Assembly (NCBI GenBank): GCA_021464525.1
Contig: JADRCO010000997.1
Coordinates: 1 to 23,707 of the forward strand
Length of the DNA stretch: 23,707 nt
Source: Rhizophagus sp. LPA8_4_AMF
Taxonomy: Eukaryota > Glomeromycota > Glomeromycetes > Glomerales > Glomeraceae
Direction of reading: 5' to 3'
The notes below the pieces were generated by a model. It ran no database searches and was not told the DNA's origin. It saw nothing but the letters and a program-made list of their open reading frames with translations. This document shows, piece after piece, positions 10,068 through 23,707 of the stretch. Position numbers and translations under genes: made by a program. Position 1 is the first letter of the stretch, and each line of letters begins with the position of its first letter.

Positions 10068-10593
10068 AGTAAATTATTTATATAAATTTTACATGGACTT
10101 TTGATAAAATTTTATTAAAATTTGTAATGTTATGCACTTTCTATATTTAATTTTGCTTTATTGTAAGTTCTTTCTTTTTAAAATCATATTAAGATTAGGG
10201 AATTAATAATGGGCCTTTAGCCCCTTAGGTATTATCTCGTCCGAAAAGAATATATTAACTATAAACGATACTCATAATTATTAGCTCCGTTAATGCACTA
10301 TTATGTTAATAATACATTATTGGTAAAGTAGACCATTTTATAATAATTAAATTTCGTATATCATTTAATTATAAATTAATAATTCAAATGGTTAATAATA
10401 TACAATACAGCTGTACATATACATAACTATAAATTCACTTTTTGTATCTTATATTCAAAAAAAATAAAAATAAAAATACCATTTAAAAATAAAAAAAAAA
10501 TACAATATAAATATCAAATTGTAGAATAAAATAATATTGGATATAATCAAAGAAAAAAACAAATTGCTTCATATTAACTTCCTTATTATAATT
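10068..10593. other. Convergent intergenic region
   Basis: 526 bp lie between the 3' ends of the Mpv17-family gene and the Pkc1-like gene. It contains A-rich tracts suited to polyadenylation on both strands, a small GGGCctttaGCCC inverted repeat near 10211, and TA-rich words. No gene or RNA is recognised. Confidence 0.6.
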
Positions 10594-15085
<4,492 letters not shown>

Positions 15086-16052
15086 AGCTTTCTTCCTAAA
15101 ATAATTATAAAACCAGAGAAAATTTAAATGGAAGAAGCAACGACAAGAAAAAAAGTGATATGCAGAAATTTTAGAGTAGATCAACAATTTTTTAATAATA
15201 TGCCGGGTTTTGATAGTTGTTCGATAGGGAAGAGTAACTCAACAGAATGGTTGGTTGATCTGCATATTGTACACTAATTGTAGAAACAAGAAAAGGGCGG
15301 TCACTATTTAAAGTGGCAATGCGACAATGTGGAATATTGTGGTAAAGCACTAATTTTTTTTAACATAATCCTAAGTGTTACACGTGTAATTTATTCAGGT
15401 GCCAACATTCCTTTATTTGGAGCGTAATGCACAAAATATTTCTCTTCTGATTCTTTTAGTTTTGGTGATTGCGCAATTAACTATACATTAAATTACAGCA
15501 ATAATAATAAATTAAATTTAGTATATGAATCAATTGTTCGATAAAATACGCATATACAATAAATCTTTTGGTTTTATCACATGAAAAGAAACCATTTTAT
15601 TCATTATAGTTTCCGAAAGAAAAGCCCTTTTTAAAAAGATTTGCGTTATGATTGTAAAATGATTAGAATGATTTGGATGATTAGAATGTTTAGAATGATT
15701 ATTCTAATTCAAGTTACCTTAAAAGAATTTTTAAGAAATAAGATATTGGTTATACAAATGAGTCTTTTTAGTAAAAGGTTTTCTTTTATTGTAAAAGAAA
15801 TCACTTATTGGAATTAAAAGCTATTACTAAAATAGACTTAGATCTTTAACTTCTGGAAGTTAATTTTAAATTAATCTAATTTCTATGCTAACCATATATA
15901 AACTTTCTATAAAATTTGTATGAAATTTAAAGCCCAATATTGTGTTACGCGAATTGATGTCATATACAGACTACAGTACTCCGTACTCGTGTATCGTATC
16001 GAAGAAATTATCTCAAAATTTTTGTTTCGAAAGAAATTTAATAACGTTATTA
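15086..16052. promoter_or_regulatory. Divergent intergenic region between the Pkc1-like and TEN1-like genes
   Basis: No convincing gene. It holds the 12-bp palindrome TTACACGTGTAA (15378-15389), a candidate bHLH site about 295 bp upstream of the Pkc1-like ATG. It also holds a cluster of GATTAGAATG-type words between about 15660 and 15710 that includes two exact direct copies and an AGAAT/ATTCT inverted pair. On the minus strand a TTTTAG lies just before the Pkc1-like ATG, so a 5'UTR intron is possible. The end of the region (from 15942) is open in frame with the TEN1-like gene. Confidence 0.45.
15378..15389. promoter_or_regulatory. Palindromic CACGTG box (TTACACGTGTAA)
   Basis: A perfect 12-bp palindrome centred on CACGTG, in the promoter space of the Pkc1-like gene. 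Perfect palindromes with a GC-containing core are unlikely by chance in this AT-rich DNA. Factor binding is inference. Confidence 0.4.
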
Positions 16053-16684
16053 ATGAATTATCCTCCTGGTAAAATAATTTTGTTAGATGAATTTGAAGAT
16101 AATCCAGAAAAGTGGATCGGAGATTATTTCCGCGTCGTTGGCAAGTAAGTTCTGTTATAAAAATAATCGTTAAAGAAACGCGTTTTTACGCGATTTACAC
16201 ATTATTTTATGTCTTAGATTAATTTATCATAATATGAGTAAGAATTTAGCTGTGATAGAACAAAATGTCAAATGCACAACAGATAAAGGAAAACAACACG
16301 AAGGACAACTGCATGATAATGTTAGAACAAGAAAATGTTTTTTGATTGTCGATACAAAGCTTGTTGAAGATGAACCATATATTGAAGGTAAGACTGTTGA
16401 ATTTCTTGGACTATTGATTAACGATGTAAGTATAATTTTTTTTTAATTCTTATTACATTTATAAAGATTTTTTTTAAAAAATATTTCTCTTATTAAAATA
16501 GAGTATTTATGATTCGAAATTTTATCAACTTCCACAAAAAATTAAGGAAATGATTACTGCAGACATTCAAAGAACAAGATTTCCTTTACTGGAAGCACGT
16601 ATTTTTCGTACAGTCGATTTCATGGATATGGATTTTTATCAATCCGTAGTAAATATAAGAAATAAATATGAACAAGAAGAATAA
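16053..16684 (+). CDS. TEN1-like CST telomere-capping subunit, 3 exons, 160 aa
   Basis: Family knowledge: TEN1 is the small OB-fold subunit of the Cdc13/CTC1-Stn1-Ten1 complex that binds single-stranded telomeric DNA and assists lagging-strand fill-in. Exons: 16053-16144, 16218-16425, 16502-16684, with introns of 73 and 76 bp and phase kept. Seen: PPGKIILLDEFED at the start, FRVVGKLIYHN, a polar loop, CFLIVDTKLVEDEPYIEGKT, VEFLGLL, then LEARIFRTVDFMDMDFYQSV and a charged end. This order (proline-glycine opening, VxGxL strand, LxVDTxLVE, LGxL, ARxxRxVDxMDxxxY) is what I recall for TEN1. The protein is longer than human TEN1 (about 123 aa) owing to an insert of about 25 residues after the second strand and another before the last. 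The start is the ATG before PPGK; the same frame opens upstream at 15942 (37 more residues) without family-like sequence. Confidence 0.72.
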
Positions 16685-16778
16685 ATTTATAATTGATTTT
16701 ATAAAAGACAATACATGAAGCGATATAAAATCTCTATATAATAAATATATAATCGTGCGCTTAATATAGTGTATCCTT
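16685..16778. other. Short convergent gap
   Basis: Only 94 bp separate the stop codons of the TEN1-like gene (plus) and the coiled-coil gene (minus), so their 3'UTRs probably overlap. AT-rich words usable as poly(A) signals occur on both strands (for example AATAAA at 16740-16745). Confidence 0.55.
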
Positions 16779-19700
16779 TCATTTATCCGACACTTCTGGA
16801 CTTTGAATATTACTAATCTCGGTTTGTAATTGTTCTATAAATAGAGGAGAAAATGTTAAAAAATATTTATTGTAAAGGACTTGGAGTTTATAATTTGAAT
16901 TCAACCTGCAAGAAGATAATCTTCGCGTTCTATGGCCTCTTGTAGCTGTGCTTCCAATTCTTCAAGTCGCGTTGAATTATTAATAAATGAGTTTGTTGAT
17001 TCATGAGAATCTACTTACATACAAATAAAAGATCATTTATATGACTTGTATTAAATATACGTAAAATAAACAAAAAAAAAGCATTATTTATTTACCTTTA
17101 TTTTTCGCAATTACTTGAAGGTTGTTTAATATATTAGATTGAACGTTTGAATTCAAAAGCCCATATCTTACTTTAATTTGATCGATACGATTTTCTAACC
17201 CTTTTATTTCATTCTGTAATAAACTCATCAAAGTATGAAAGTTCCGTTGATTGGCTCTAAATTAAAAAATTAATGTTATTTTTACACATCAAGTTGAAAT
17301 TTAATATAAATCAGTGCATACACGTCGTATCTTGATCTAAGCTGTAAGAGTGATTCATTCAACTCTTCATACAATTCTGACCCTATCATATGAGTATAAA
17401 CCATGATTAATTCTAAACTATATCTAAAAAAAATAACAAAATGAACTCATCCCAATTAATACCAATATTTTTTTCAACTTCAATAAATTTTGAATTGTAT
17501 TCTTCCAATTTTTTTCTTATCATTTTTAAATCTTCCTGGTCGCGTTCTAAGCTTTCACACTTAGTTTCCAAAAATTTAGTGCGCTCATCACGTGTTGACT
17601 TAAGATCCTTTATGCGGTTAGCTAAGCGACTTGCTAATCCAAAATCTCGTCCTAAATTTTAAAACAGTCAAAAATTTAATAAATAGATTTTGTAAGAATT
17701 TATCAAGGTGAAAGAGTATAGTTAATTACCAGCAACGGCTAACTTTTTTTGCTCTTCCAATGCAGGTATTTGCGTATCTATAGTTGATATGTCCTGCTGA
17801 ACGTTCGAGTATGTTTGTTTGTCATGCATTACTTTAGAAGTTAACTTTTTAACCTCAACATCGCATTCCTCCATTCGCACACGGTTCCTATAAAAGTATA
17901 CACGTAACATTAGTTTTACCAATTAAAATAATGATATTAAAAGTCATCGCTTTATTTACATACTCTGAGATTTCCTTTTCACAATCTAAGTCTCTTTGAG
18001 CACGATTCCTTAAATGATCAATTAATTTTTCAACTTCATTGGCTTCCTCTCGATTAATTTTCGATATAGACCCCATCTCTTCGATACGCTTTTCTAATGA
18101 AGCTAATTCTTCCTGTGATAATTCATGTTGTTTTTTATAATAGTCGAGTCTACTATGCAATTGATTTTCCATTTCTTCCACATGCCTCTTTTTTTATATA
18201 AAAAAATTTATTATTTTATCCAAGTTTTCATTTAACTTCTCATAGTTATATTTAATATAAAAGCAAAGCACTAACCGATTTATTCTCAATGTCTCGTTCT
18301 TTGTTATCTAGTTCATTTTTTTCTCTTAATAATCCTTCTTTTTCAGGATTATATTCATTTATAATATTTTCTATTTTGTTATCTATCTCGTTAATCTGTT
18401 TGCTGTAATTGTCTTCTTCGGCACGTAACCTTTCGACACGTAACAATAACTCTTCTATTTCTCCCTGAAAAAGAACAGTTTTTTAATTACCATTTTATTC
18501 AAGAACGAATATATTTAAAATATTTGTTATAGCATACACGTATGTTTTCTCGTTTTTTAGAAAGGGTTTCGCGTTCAGATTTTTCCTCTCGACAACGGTC
18601 CTCAATTTTTTCGTTTAATTCGGCTTCATTATTACTCAACATTTCCTTATTAAAAACAATATCACTGCATAACATAAATTTAATATATTAGATAATATTT
18701 TTAGCGTAAGAAATTTTTTAGGTGTTATGTTACCTTCTCGCTTTTCCAATTTCTTCTCTTGTGGTATTTATTTGTTTAGTCTCCATAGTTCGTAAACTAT
18801 CCATATCAGCACTGTAGGTTTTCCAAGTCTCAATGTGTTCGTTCTATGAAAGAAACAAACAAAATTAATGATATATTTAAAATAACGAATAATAATTCGA
18901 AATTATTCACCATTTTTGTCTTTAACTCTTTTTCTAAAATTCTACAAGTTTCCGCTTTACTCTTTAAATAGCCAGCTTGCTTTTCTCTCAATTCATTCAA
19001 TGTCTGATCCAATCCAGGTAGTACGCCGCGCAAGTTATTAATTTTATGATGAATTTCTTGTATTTCATGTGTCAATTTATCTGCCCCAGCATAATCCTCA
19101 CTAGATAAAGCATTTGTTTGGTCTATTTCAAGTGATTTCACTTTACCAAAGTTCTAAAATTTAAAATAATTAGATTTAATAGATTTAGTGAAACATTAAA
19201 TATAATTCCATATTATTATCCTTACCTCAGCCAATTGTTCATAAATCGAATTTCTTCTCTGAAAAACATTTGATTGTATATCGATAATTTGTTGCAATTC
19301 CTTTTCTAACCTGGATAATTCTGATTCCGTTTTACTAATATTATTCTTTGCCAAAGGAGGTGGAGAATTCAATATGGAAGTAGTTGCCATTCCACCTTGT
19401 ATATTTGAATTTGATTCTGTATCAATAGCAAGTTCTTCAAGGGATACTTTATTGGCTTTGGAACGGGATTTTATAGAATTCAAAGAAATCGAAATTGGGC
19501 GCTGAGAAATCGAAAGATTTTGAGCTTGTGATTTGAGTGCTGGTCTTTTTTGTCCATTATTAGGTACTGCGAAGGCCAATGTATCTATATGTTCAGAAAA
19601 TACTTTATATTTGAACATAAATTTACTTTTTTTGAGTTTTAAATTTATACAAACCTTCGTGATTGAAAACGAAATTATTTAAACTTGATTGTGATTTTTC

Positions 19701-20557
19701 ACGTGGAGTGGAATTATTAAACGGGAAATTCGGAATTTTTTCAGTTGCTTGTGGCGATTTCTTGCTTGCTTTTCATTAAGGATATTTAGGAATGATGGGA
19801 TTCTATTGCAAATAATATCGCGAGTTCGATTTTTACAAAAAAAAAACATATAGACATAAATTTATTTTGTTTATGCTCACCAGGATCGGAAATAAACCTA
19901 AATGCCGAAGTCTGCATCGTAGTAGCAGTTGAAATCGCTGGAGAAACATCATTGGATTTTAAAGAAATTTCAGAGAGATTACCAGACATTGAAAAAGATG
20001 TAATCGAATTTACTGTATGTATGATATAGAAAAACGCAACGATCATCAGTACAAATTGTGTATATTTAATTTGTTTTTGACCCACTTGACTGGAAGATTA
20101 CTTAAACATCTTCAAGCAACTTTCAATCAAATTTAACTTATGAAACCAGTTCCTAATACACCACGAATAACTTGATCCAATTTCTTTGAAATCATTCAAA
20201 AAAATTTAACTAATCGATTTGCAACAATTTAAGCTCGTTGAACTTTTCAAATAAGACCTAATTATATTTCCCAAAGTTTCATTATTCTGAGTTATTTTTT
20301 TTTATTTAATAACTAACCCATGCGCTGGTTAGAAATTTGCCACCTATGATTCGTCTGTTCTGGAGAATTCGGAACGGACGAAACCCGCTGGTGCTGTGTA
20401 AGTGTCTGCCGGTTATTCTTTATATCTAATCCGGTAAACAAGTCGGTTTCCTCTGGGGAAACTTCTGCTTAAAAAGAAAATTTTTATTAATTTATTAAAC
20501 GACTATAAAGTTAGATGCTTTATCTATCTTACCTTGTTTAGAAAATGACATGCTCAT
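16779..20557 (-). CDS. Long coiled-coil protein with three UVR-like motifs, 16 exons, about 809 aa, function unknown
   Basis: I do not recognise the family. Exons in coding order: 20557-20533, 20464-20318, 20012-19881, 19768-19655, 19584-19226, 19153-18911, 18843-18734, 18664-18538, 18464-18276, 18187-17964, 17887-17730, 17651-17463, 17412-17322, 17256-17096, 17010-16906, 16834-16779. Seen: about 225 residues of polar, Ser/Asn/Pro-rich, probably disordered N-terminus (MSMSFSKQ, then SPEETDLFTGLDIKN, a possible short linear motif). After that there is almost continuous heptad-like coiled coil rich in Glu, Lys, Leu and Asn to the end. Three segments fit an A-x3-DY/F-x2-A-x2-L pattern like the UvrB/UvrC (UVR) motif: ALSSEDYAGADKL (about 274), AVAGRDFGLASRL (about 607) and AIEREDYLLAEQL (about 782). 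Some junctions (the 305-bp intron 20013-20317, and acceptors ending AAG) are the least certain parts of the model. A cytoskeletal or trafficking scaffold is possible but unproven. Confidence 0.75.
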
Positions 20558-20823
20558 TTTCCAAATTTTGTTTAAAAGATGCTCAAATGTTCTACCGAAA
20601 GTTCCACATGATTAGGATATGGAAATGGATTTATAATTTTTCAAAATCAAATTGTCTGACTTGAAGAAATTCGAATCCGGCCAGAGTTAGGTTATAGTGC
20701 GACCAGAATTATAATTAAATGAAAATTAATACTCATATGAGCCGATTTAACGCGTAAAATAGATTTGGCCTATATATTTCGGATATTTTACTGGAGTTAA
20801 ATGTCATTTCGTCCAGAATTATG

Positions 20824-20848
20824 GGTGTCCAACAGGTGTCCAACAGGT
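20824..20848 (+). repeat. 11-bp tandem duplication GGTGTCCAACA x2
   Basis: Two exact adjacent copies of GGTGTCCAACA are followed by a partial third (GGT). It sits in a GC-richer pocket with other short repeats, which suggests the relic of an inserted element, but no element ends were identified. Confidence 0.8.
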
Positions 20849-21923
20849 TTTTGAGACGATAGGCTCTTATTAAGAAAATTTTTTTTTTTTACAATTTACT
20901 AAAATAATGTATATTACTAAGTGATTTTGCTAAGTTTACCATTACTTTTAATAATAAAAATTTTGTTTTTTATTAGGATTTCATTTGAAGTTTTTAATTA
21001 AATATATTTTCTACTTAAATGCATCAAATCAGCCCATATGATAAAGGATGAGGGTAGAATACGAACTATTAATCTTTTTGGATATATCTGATATAATATA
21101 CAATATGTATTTTTACTGTAATTTCATAAATTCATAAAAATTCAGTTAAATAATAATGGATAAAATAATTGGGCATAAGTTTAGAATTTTATATTAAAAA
21201 ATTATTAATAAAAAGACAATAAAATATATTATAAATTACATCAATTAAAAAAAATTAATAATAAATATTTTTTGACCAATTATTAATAAATTTATAGCTA
21301 ATAATTATAATAAAAATATAATATTAAAAAAATCCCAAATATCTCTCTCATTTATGTTAGTTAAAAAATCACTTTGTATTATATTTTAATAAATATTAAA
21401 GATAGAAAAATAAATTATTATTATTAGATTCCTCTTTAATGGTATAAATTTATTAAATTTGGATTATTAGTTATATTAACCTATACATTTCTATATATAA
21501 ATCATTTAGGATTTTATATTAAATATATATTAAATTTTCTAAAAATATTATTAAAGTTTATTTATAATTATAAAATATTTTTTACTATATGCTTACCATA
21601 ATTTTTTTTTAATTTCGCAGCGCATTTACTACAGATAAAAGTAATCTAATACAAATAGTAAAAATAAAAACTAAGCTATATTAATTTAGAGAATTTGCAA
21701 ACCATTTGTCATTTATGAAGACCCCATCTGTGCACTGTCAATTAGCTTGTTATTCTGTGCAAGTAAATTACATGATAAAATGGATTATCTTAGAGAAACC
21801 TCCTTGCAGTCTATGAAAACCATAAATTTTTTAATTAATTATAAATTTGCTTTATTAAATAATTATACTTACAGTATAAAAAGATATACTTATATAAAAA
21901 AATAATTACATATATCCAATATT

Positions 21924-22023
21924 CTATATGATTATGTATAGCAAAATTTTATAGTTACCTAATATTAATATATTACATATAAATACTATCAGATAATTAT
22001 AAAATTTTACTATATAATCATAG
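21924..22023. repeat. Imperfect inverted repeat, arms of about 30 bp
   Basis: The left arm at 21924-21956 (TGATTATGTATAGCAAAATT within) pairs with the right arm at 21995-22023 (AAAATTTTACTATATAATCA within), with small gaps and a loop of about 40 bases. It overlaps the next inverted repeat. Confidence 0.6.
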
Positions 22024-22054
22024 AGGTTTTTCAGATATAAAATTTATCTGATAG
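21986..22054. repeat. Perfect 10-bp inverted repeat CTATCAGATA / TATCTGATAG
   Basis: Arms are at 21986-21995 and 22045-22054. A further CAGATA/TATCTG pair lies inside the right half (22032-22050), so two alternative hairpins are possible. Confidence 0.7.
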
Positions 22055-22065
22055 AAAATGATTAC

Positions 22066-22160
22066 ATTATTTTTACTTATTACAGATAAATAATTAGCTA
22101 AATAAGCCACTTTATGGCTTATTTTCAGCCAATCATTTATCCTTCATAAGTAAAAATAAT
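22066..22160. repeat. 95-bp nested palindrome, MITE-like foldback
   Basis: The outer arms ATTATTTTTACTTAT (22066-22080) and ATAAGTAAAAATAAT (22146-22160) are perfect 15-bp inverted repeats. A GATAAAT/ATTTATC pair (22085-22091 and 22135-22141) lies between them. The core AAATAAGCCA (22100-22109) and TGGCTTATTT (22115-22124) is a perfect 10-bp stem with a 5-base loop. This could be a small non-autonomous transposon or a cruciform-forming sequence. No clear target duplication was found. Confidence 0.7.
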
Positions 22161-22888
22161 ATTATTCACTCTTTTTCATTAAATAATTATATAATTTTTT
22201 TTAAAAAAATTTACTCTTATTAAGAATGGTTTTTTATTAAGTATTTCAGATAATATTAACATTATCTAATTATTCTAATATATACATAAAGTCAAAATTA
22301 AAAGCCAAAAATTAAAATATTTTGGTTTTGAAAACTTAAAGTCAAAATTGGCCAAAATTACATCATATTACATAATTTTATATAGTTGCAAAATAGTAAA
22401 ACTTTAAATCACAATAATTCTGTTAATATTAATACTACAGATATGAAATAAATTCTCTCAAAGAGACAAATTGAATGGTACTAAAATCATTGAAATCTAA
22501 TTACAGGATACTAAGATTGTAAGCAAAATATCTAAATCTTTAAGTAAAAATAGAATAGATAATATTGATGCTATCAATATAATCTTACTGCAATTCAATT
22601 TGTTTTGATTAAAGTTTTCAAATAAGCTATAAATTATTGGATTCTGATTACCAAATGCCAAGATATTCTTAAAATACTTTATTATTAAATTATAATAATT
22701 ATTCAAACAGAAAAACTCTCTCCGGTTACATTCATGACCATTTTTTTTATTAATAATTTTTTCGTTAAATATTTTATTTTTTTTTTAGTTTTTATAATTA
22801 AAATACTTTAAGCTTTATAATAATCCACTTTTATTTTTCTCTCTAAAGTTTCAGTTACTCTTATTTTTATTTTTCTTAAATCTTTATT

Positions 22889-22907
22889 CTGTTTTATAAT
22901 AAAACAG
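22889..22907. repeat. 19-bp palindrome CTGTTTTATaATAAAACAG
   Basis: Perfect 9-bp arms around a single central base. Isolated, with no gene nearby to give it a role. Confidence 0.7.
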
Positions 22908-23678
22908 TGAACTTCAACTTGTACTTTTTGGAACTTTAGAATAACAACATTATGGAAAAGTGTTTTTTTTATCATTTTATTATTAAACTTATATTATAGG
23001 ATATTTAAAACCTTTATTTGGGTTTAACAGAATACTTTTTGGAACAGATATGGAGAGACTAAATGAAACCTTGAGAGACAAAGATTTTTTGTTTTTCTCA
23101 GTAACACTTATGAATACACTAATAGACTTATGTGTTATATTATACTGAAAGAACTTTTAAATATACTTGCGACCTGTTCAACATATTTTAGGAGTGGAAT
23201 CTTATTGAAAATTAAGCATCACTTTAACTACTATTACTTTATCCTCTACCCTTCAACGCCTTCAAGTTTCTTTCCTCTCGCCAATATATATAAACACCTA
23301 TTTTTTAATAAAAAACATACTAAATATAGAAGTCGCCTAATCGAAAAGCTAGTACTATAATCGCAAAAAGATTTTCCAATAATTTTTTGGACGTGTTTCT
23401 TATTAGCTAAAAACAAAATTTGACATATCACCCTATGTACTATCTTTAAATAACCTGCTGGATTTTGACATTACTTACGGTCTGCAATATATGCCATTGA
23501 TATATTCTCACATTATTAGAACTAACCTATGATTTATCTTTAAAATACACTAAAGATATATACTTTGGCAGCTCATTTACACCTATTAATATACAGAAAG
23601 AGGCCTTAAAGATAGGAATAAACCCTTTTATAAATGTGAACAGACAGTTGTTTTTCTTTTTTATTTTTTAATTATATA

Positions 23679-23697
23679 TTTTTTTTTTTTTTTTTTT
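23679..23697. repeat. Poly(T) tract at the window edge
   Basis: Nineteen consecutive T residues, followed by AAAAGGCGTG at the window end. It may be simple low complexity, or the tail of a retroelement on the minus strand that continues outside the window. Confidence 0.8.
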
Positions 23698-23707
23698 AAA
23701 AGGCGTG

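Larger units (their letters stand above)
20558..23707. other. AT-rich intergenic DNA with repeat relics, no gene supported
   Basis: About 3.1 kb upstream of the coiled-coil gene to the window edge. The first 300 bp have more balanced base composition, with short direct repeats (CCAGAATTAT at 20703 and 20813) and an 11-bp tandem duplication at 20824-20848. The rest is strongly AT-rich with nested inverted repeats around 21.9-22.2 kb. Small open frames occur (for example near 22497-22706 and 23130-23431) but show no family-like sequence, splice support or compositional shift, so I treat them as chance. Confidence 0.6.

Noticed and set aside
17424-17446. A 23-bp intron in the coiled-coil gene that would also keep the frame
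   Set aside because: Too short for spliceosomal splicing. A 50-bp intron (17413-17462) with GTATTA donor and TTTAG acceptor keeps the frame and is more plausible.
19786-20085. Apparent signal-peptide-like N-terminus (VLMIVAFFYIIHTV) ahead of the third exon of the coiled-coil gene
   Set aside because: The frame begins at GTG with no ATG, and the hydrophobic run translates what appears to be intron sequence before the ACAG acceptor at 20013. The upstream exons join in phase without it.
22497-22706. Small minus-strand frame of 69 codons
   Set aside because: Leu/Ile/Asn-rich translation typical of random AT-rich DNA, with no homology or promoter context.
23130-23431. Overlapping small frames on both strands near the window end
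   Set aside because: Both strands are open over the same DNA with low-complexity, unfamiliar products and no splice or motif support.

Overview
The window looks like AT-rich fungal nuclear DNA. The genes are dense in short introns (mostly 50-120 bp, GTAAGT-like donors, TAG/CAG or occasionally AAG acceptors). The protein kinase C has the fungal Pkc1 domain order HR1-HR1-C2-C1-C1-kinase, and the transposon is a pogo/Tigger-type element. Base composition and gene style fit an arbuscular mycorrhizal fungus (Glomeromycotina, Rhizophagus-like). That assignment is inference from style, not a database match. Gene models were built by hand from splice signals and reading phase, and each summed coding length is a multiple of three.

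Layout. 1-540: AT-rich, no gene seen. 541-2788: a complete but decayed pogo/Tigger DNA transposon with 23-bp terminal inverted repeats, TA target duplications and a broken transposase on the minus strand. 2799-7908 (minus): an 18-exon gene for a TMEM94/ERMA-like P-type-ATPase-related membrane protein; the transposon lies 12 bp past its stop codon. 7909-9321: divergent intergenic region with three CACGTG boxes. 9322-10067 (plus): a two-exon Mpv17/PMP22-family membrane protein. 10068-10593: convergent intergenic region. 10594-15085 (minus): 15-exon Pkc1-type protein kinase C. 15086-16052: divergent intergenic region. 16053-16684 (plus): a small three-exon gene resembling TEN1 of the CST telomere complex. 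16779-20557 (minus): a 16-exon coiled-coil protein of unknown function with three UVR-like motifs. 20558-23707: about 3.1 kb of very AT-rich DNA with nested inverted repeats and short tandem duplications but no convincing gene.

The genes are five unrelated housekeeping-type eukaryotic genes (ER or membrane transport, organelle membrane, cell-wall-integrity signalling, telomere maintenance, an unknown coiled coil) and do not form a pathway or cluster. I saw no tRNA, rRNA, CRISPR array or bacterial-type defence system. The points most worth a second look are the transposon joined to the 3' end of the TMEM94-like gene, the altered GMN motif and degenerate phosphorylation motif of that protein, its GC-AG intron, the UVR-like repeats in the coiled-coil protein, the divergent TEN1 candidate, and the palindromic cluster near 21.9-22.2 kb.
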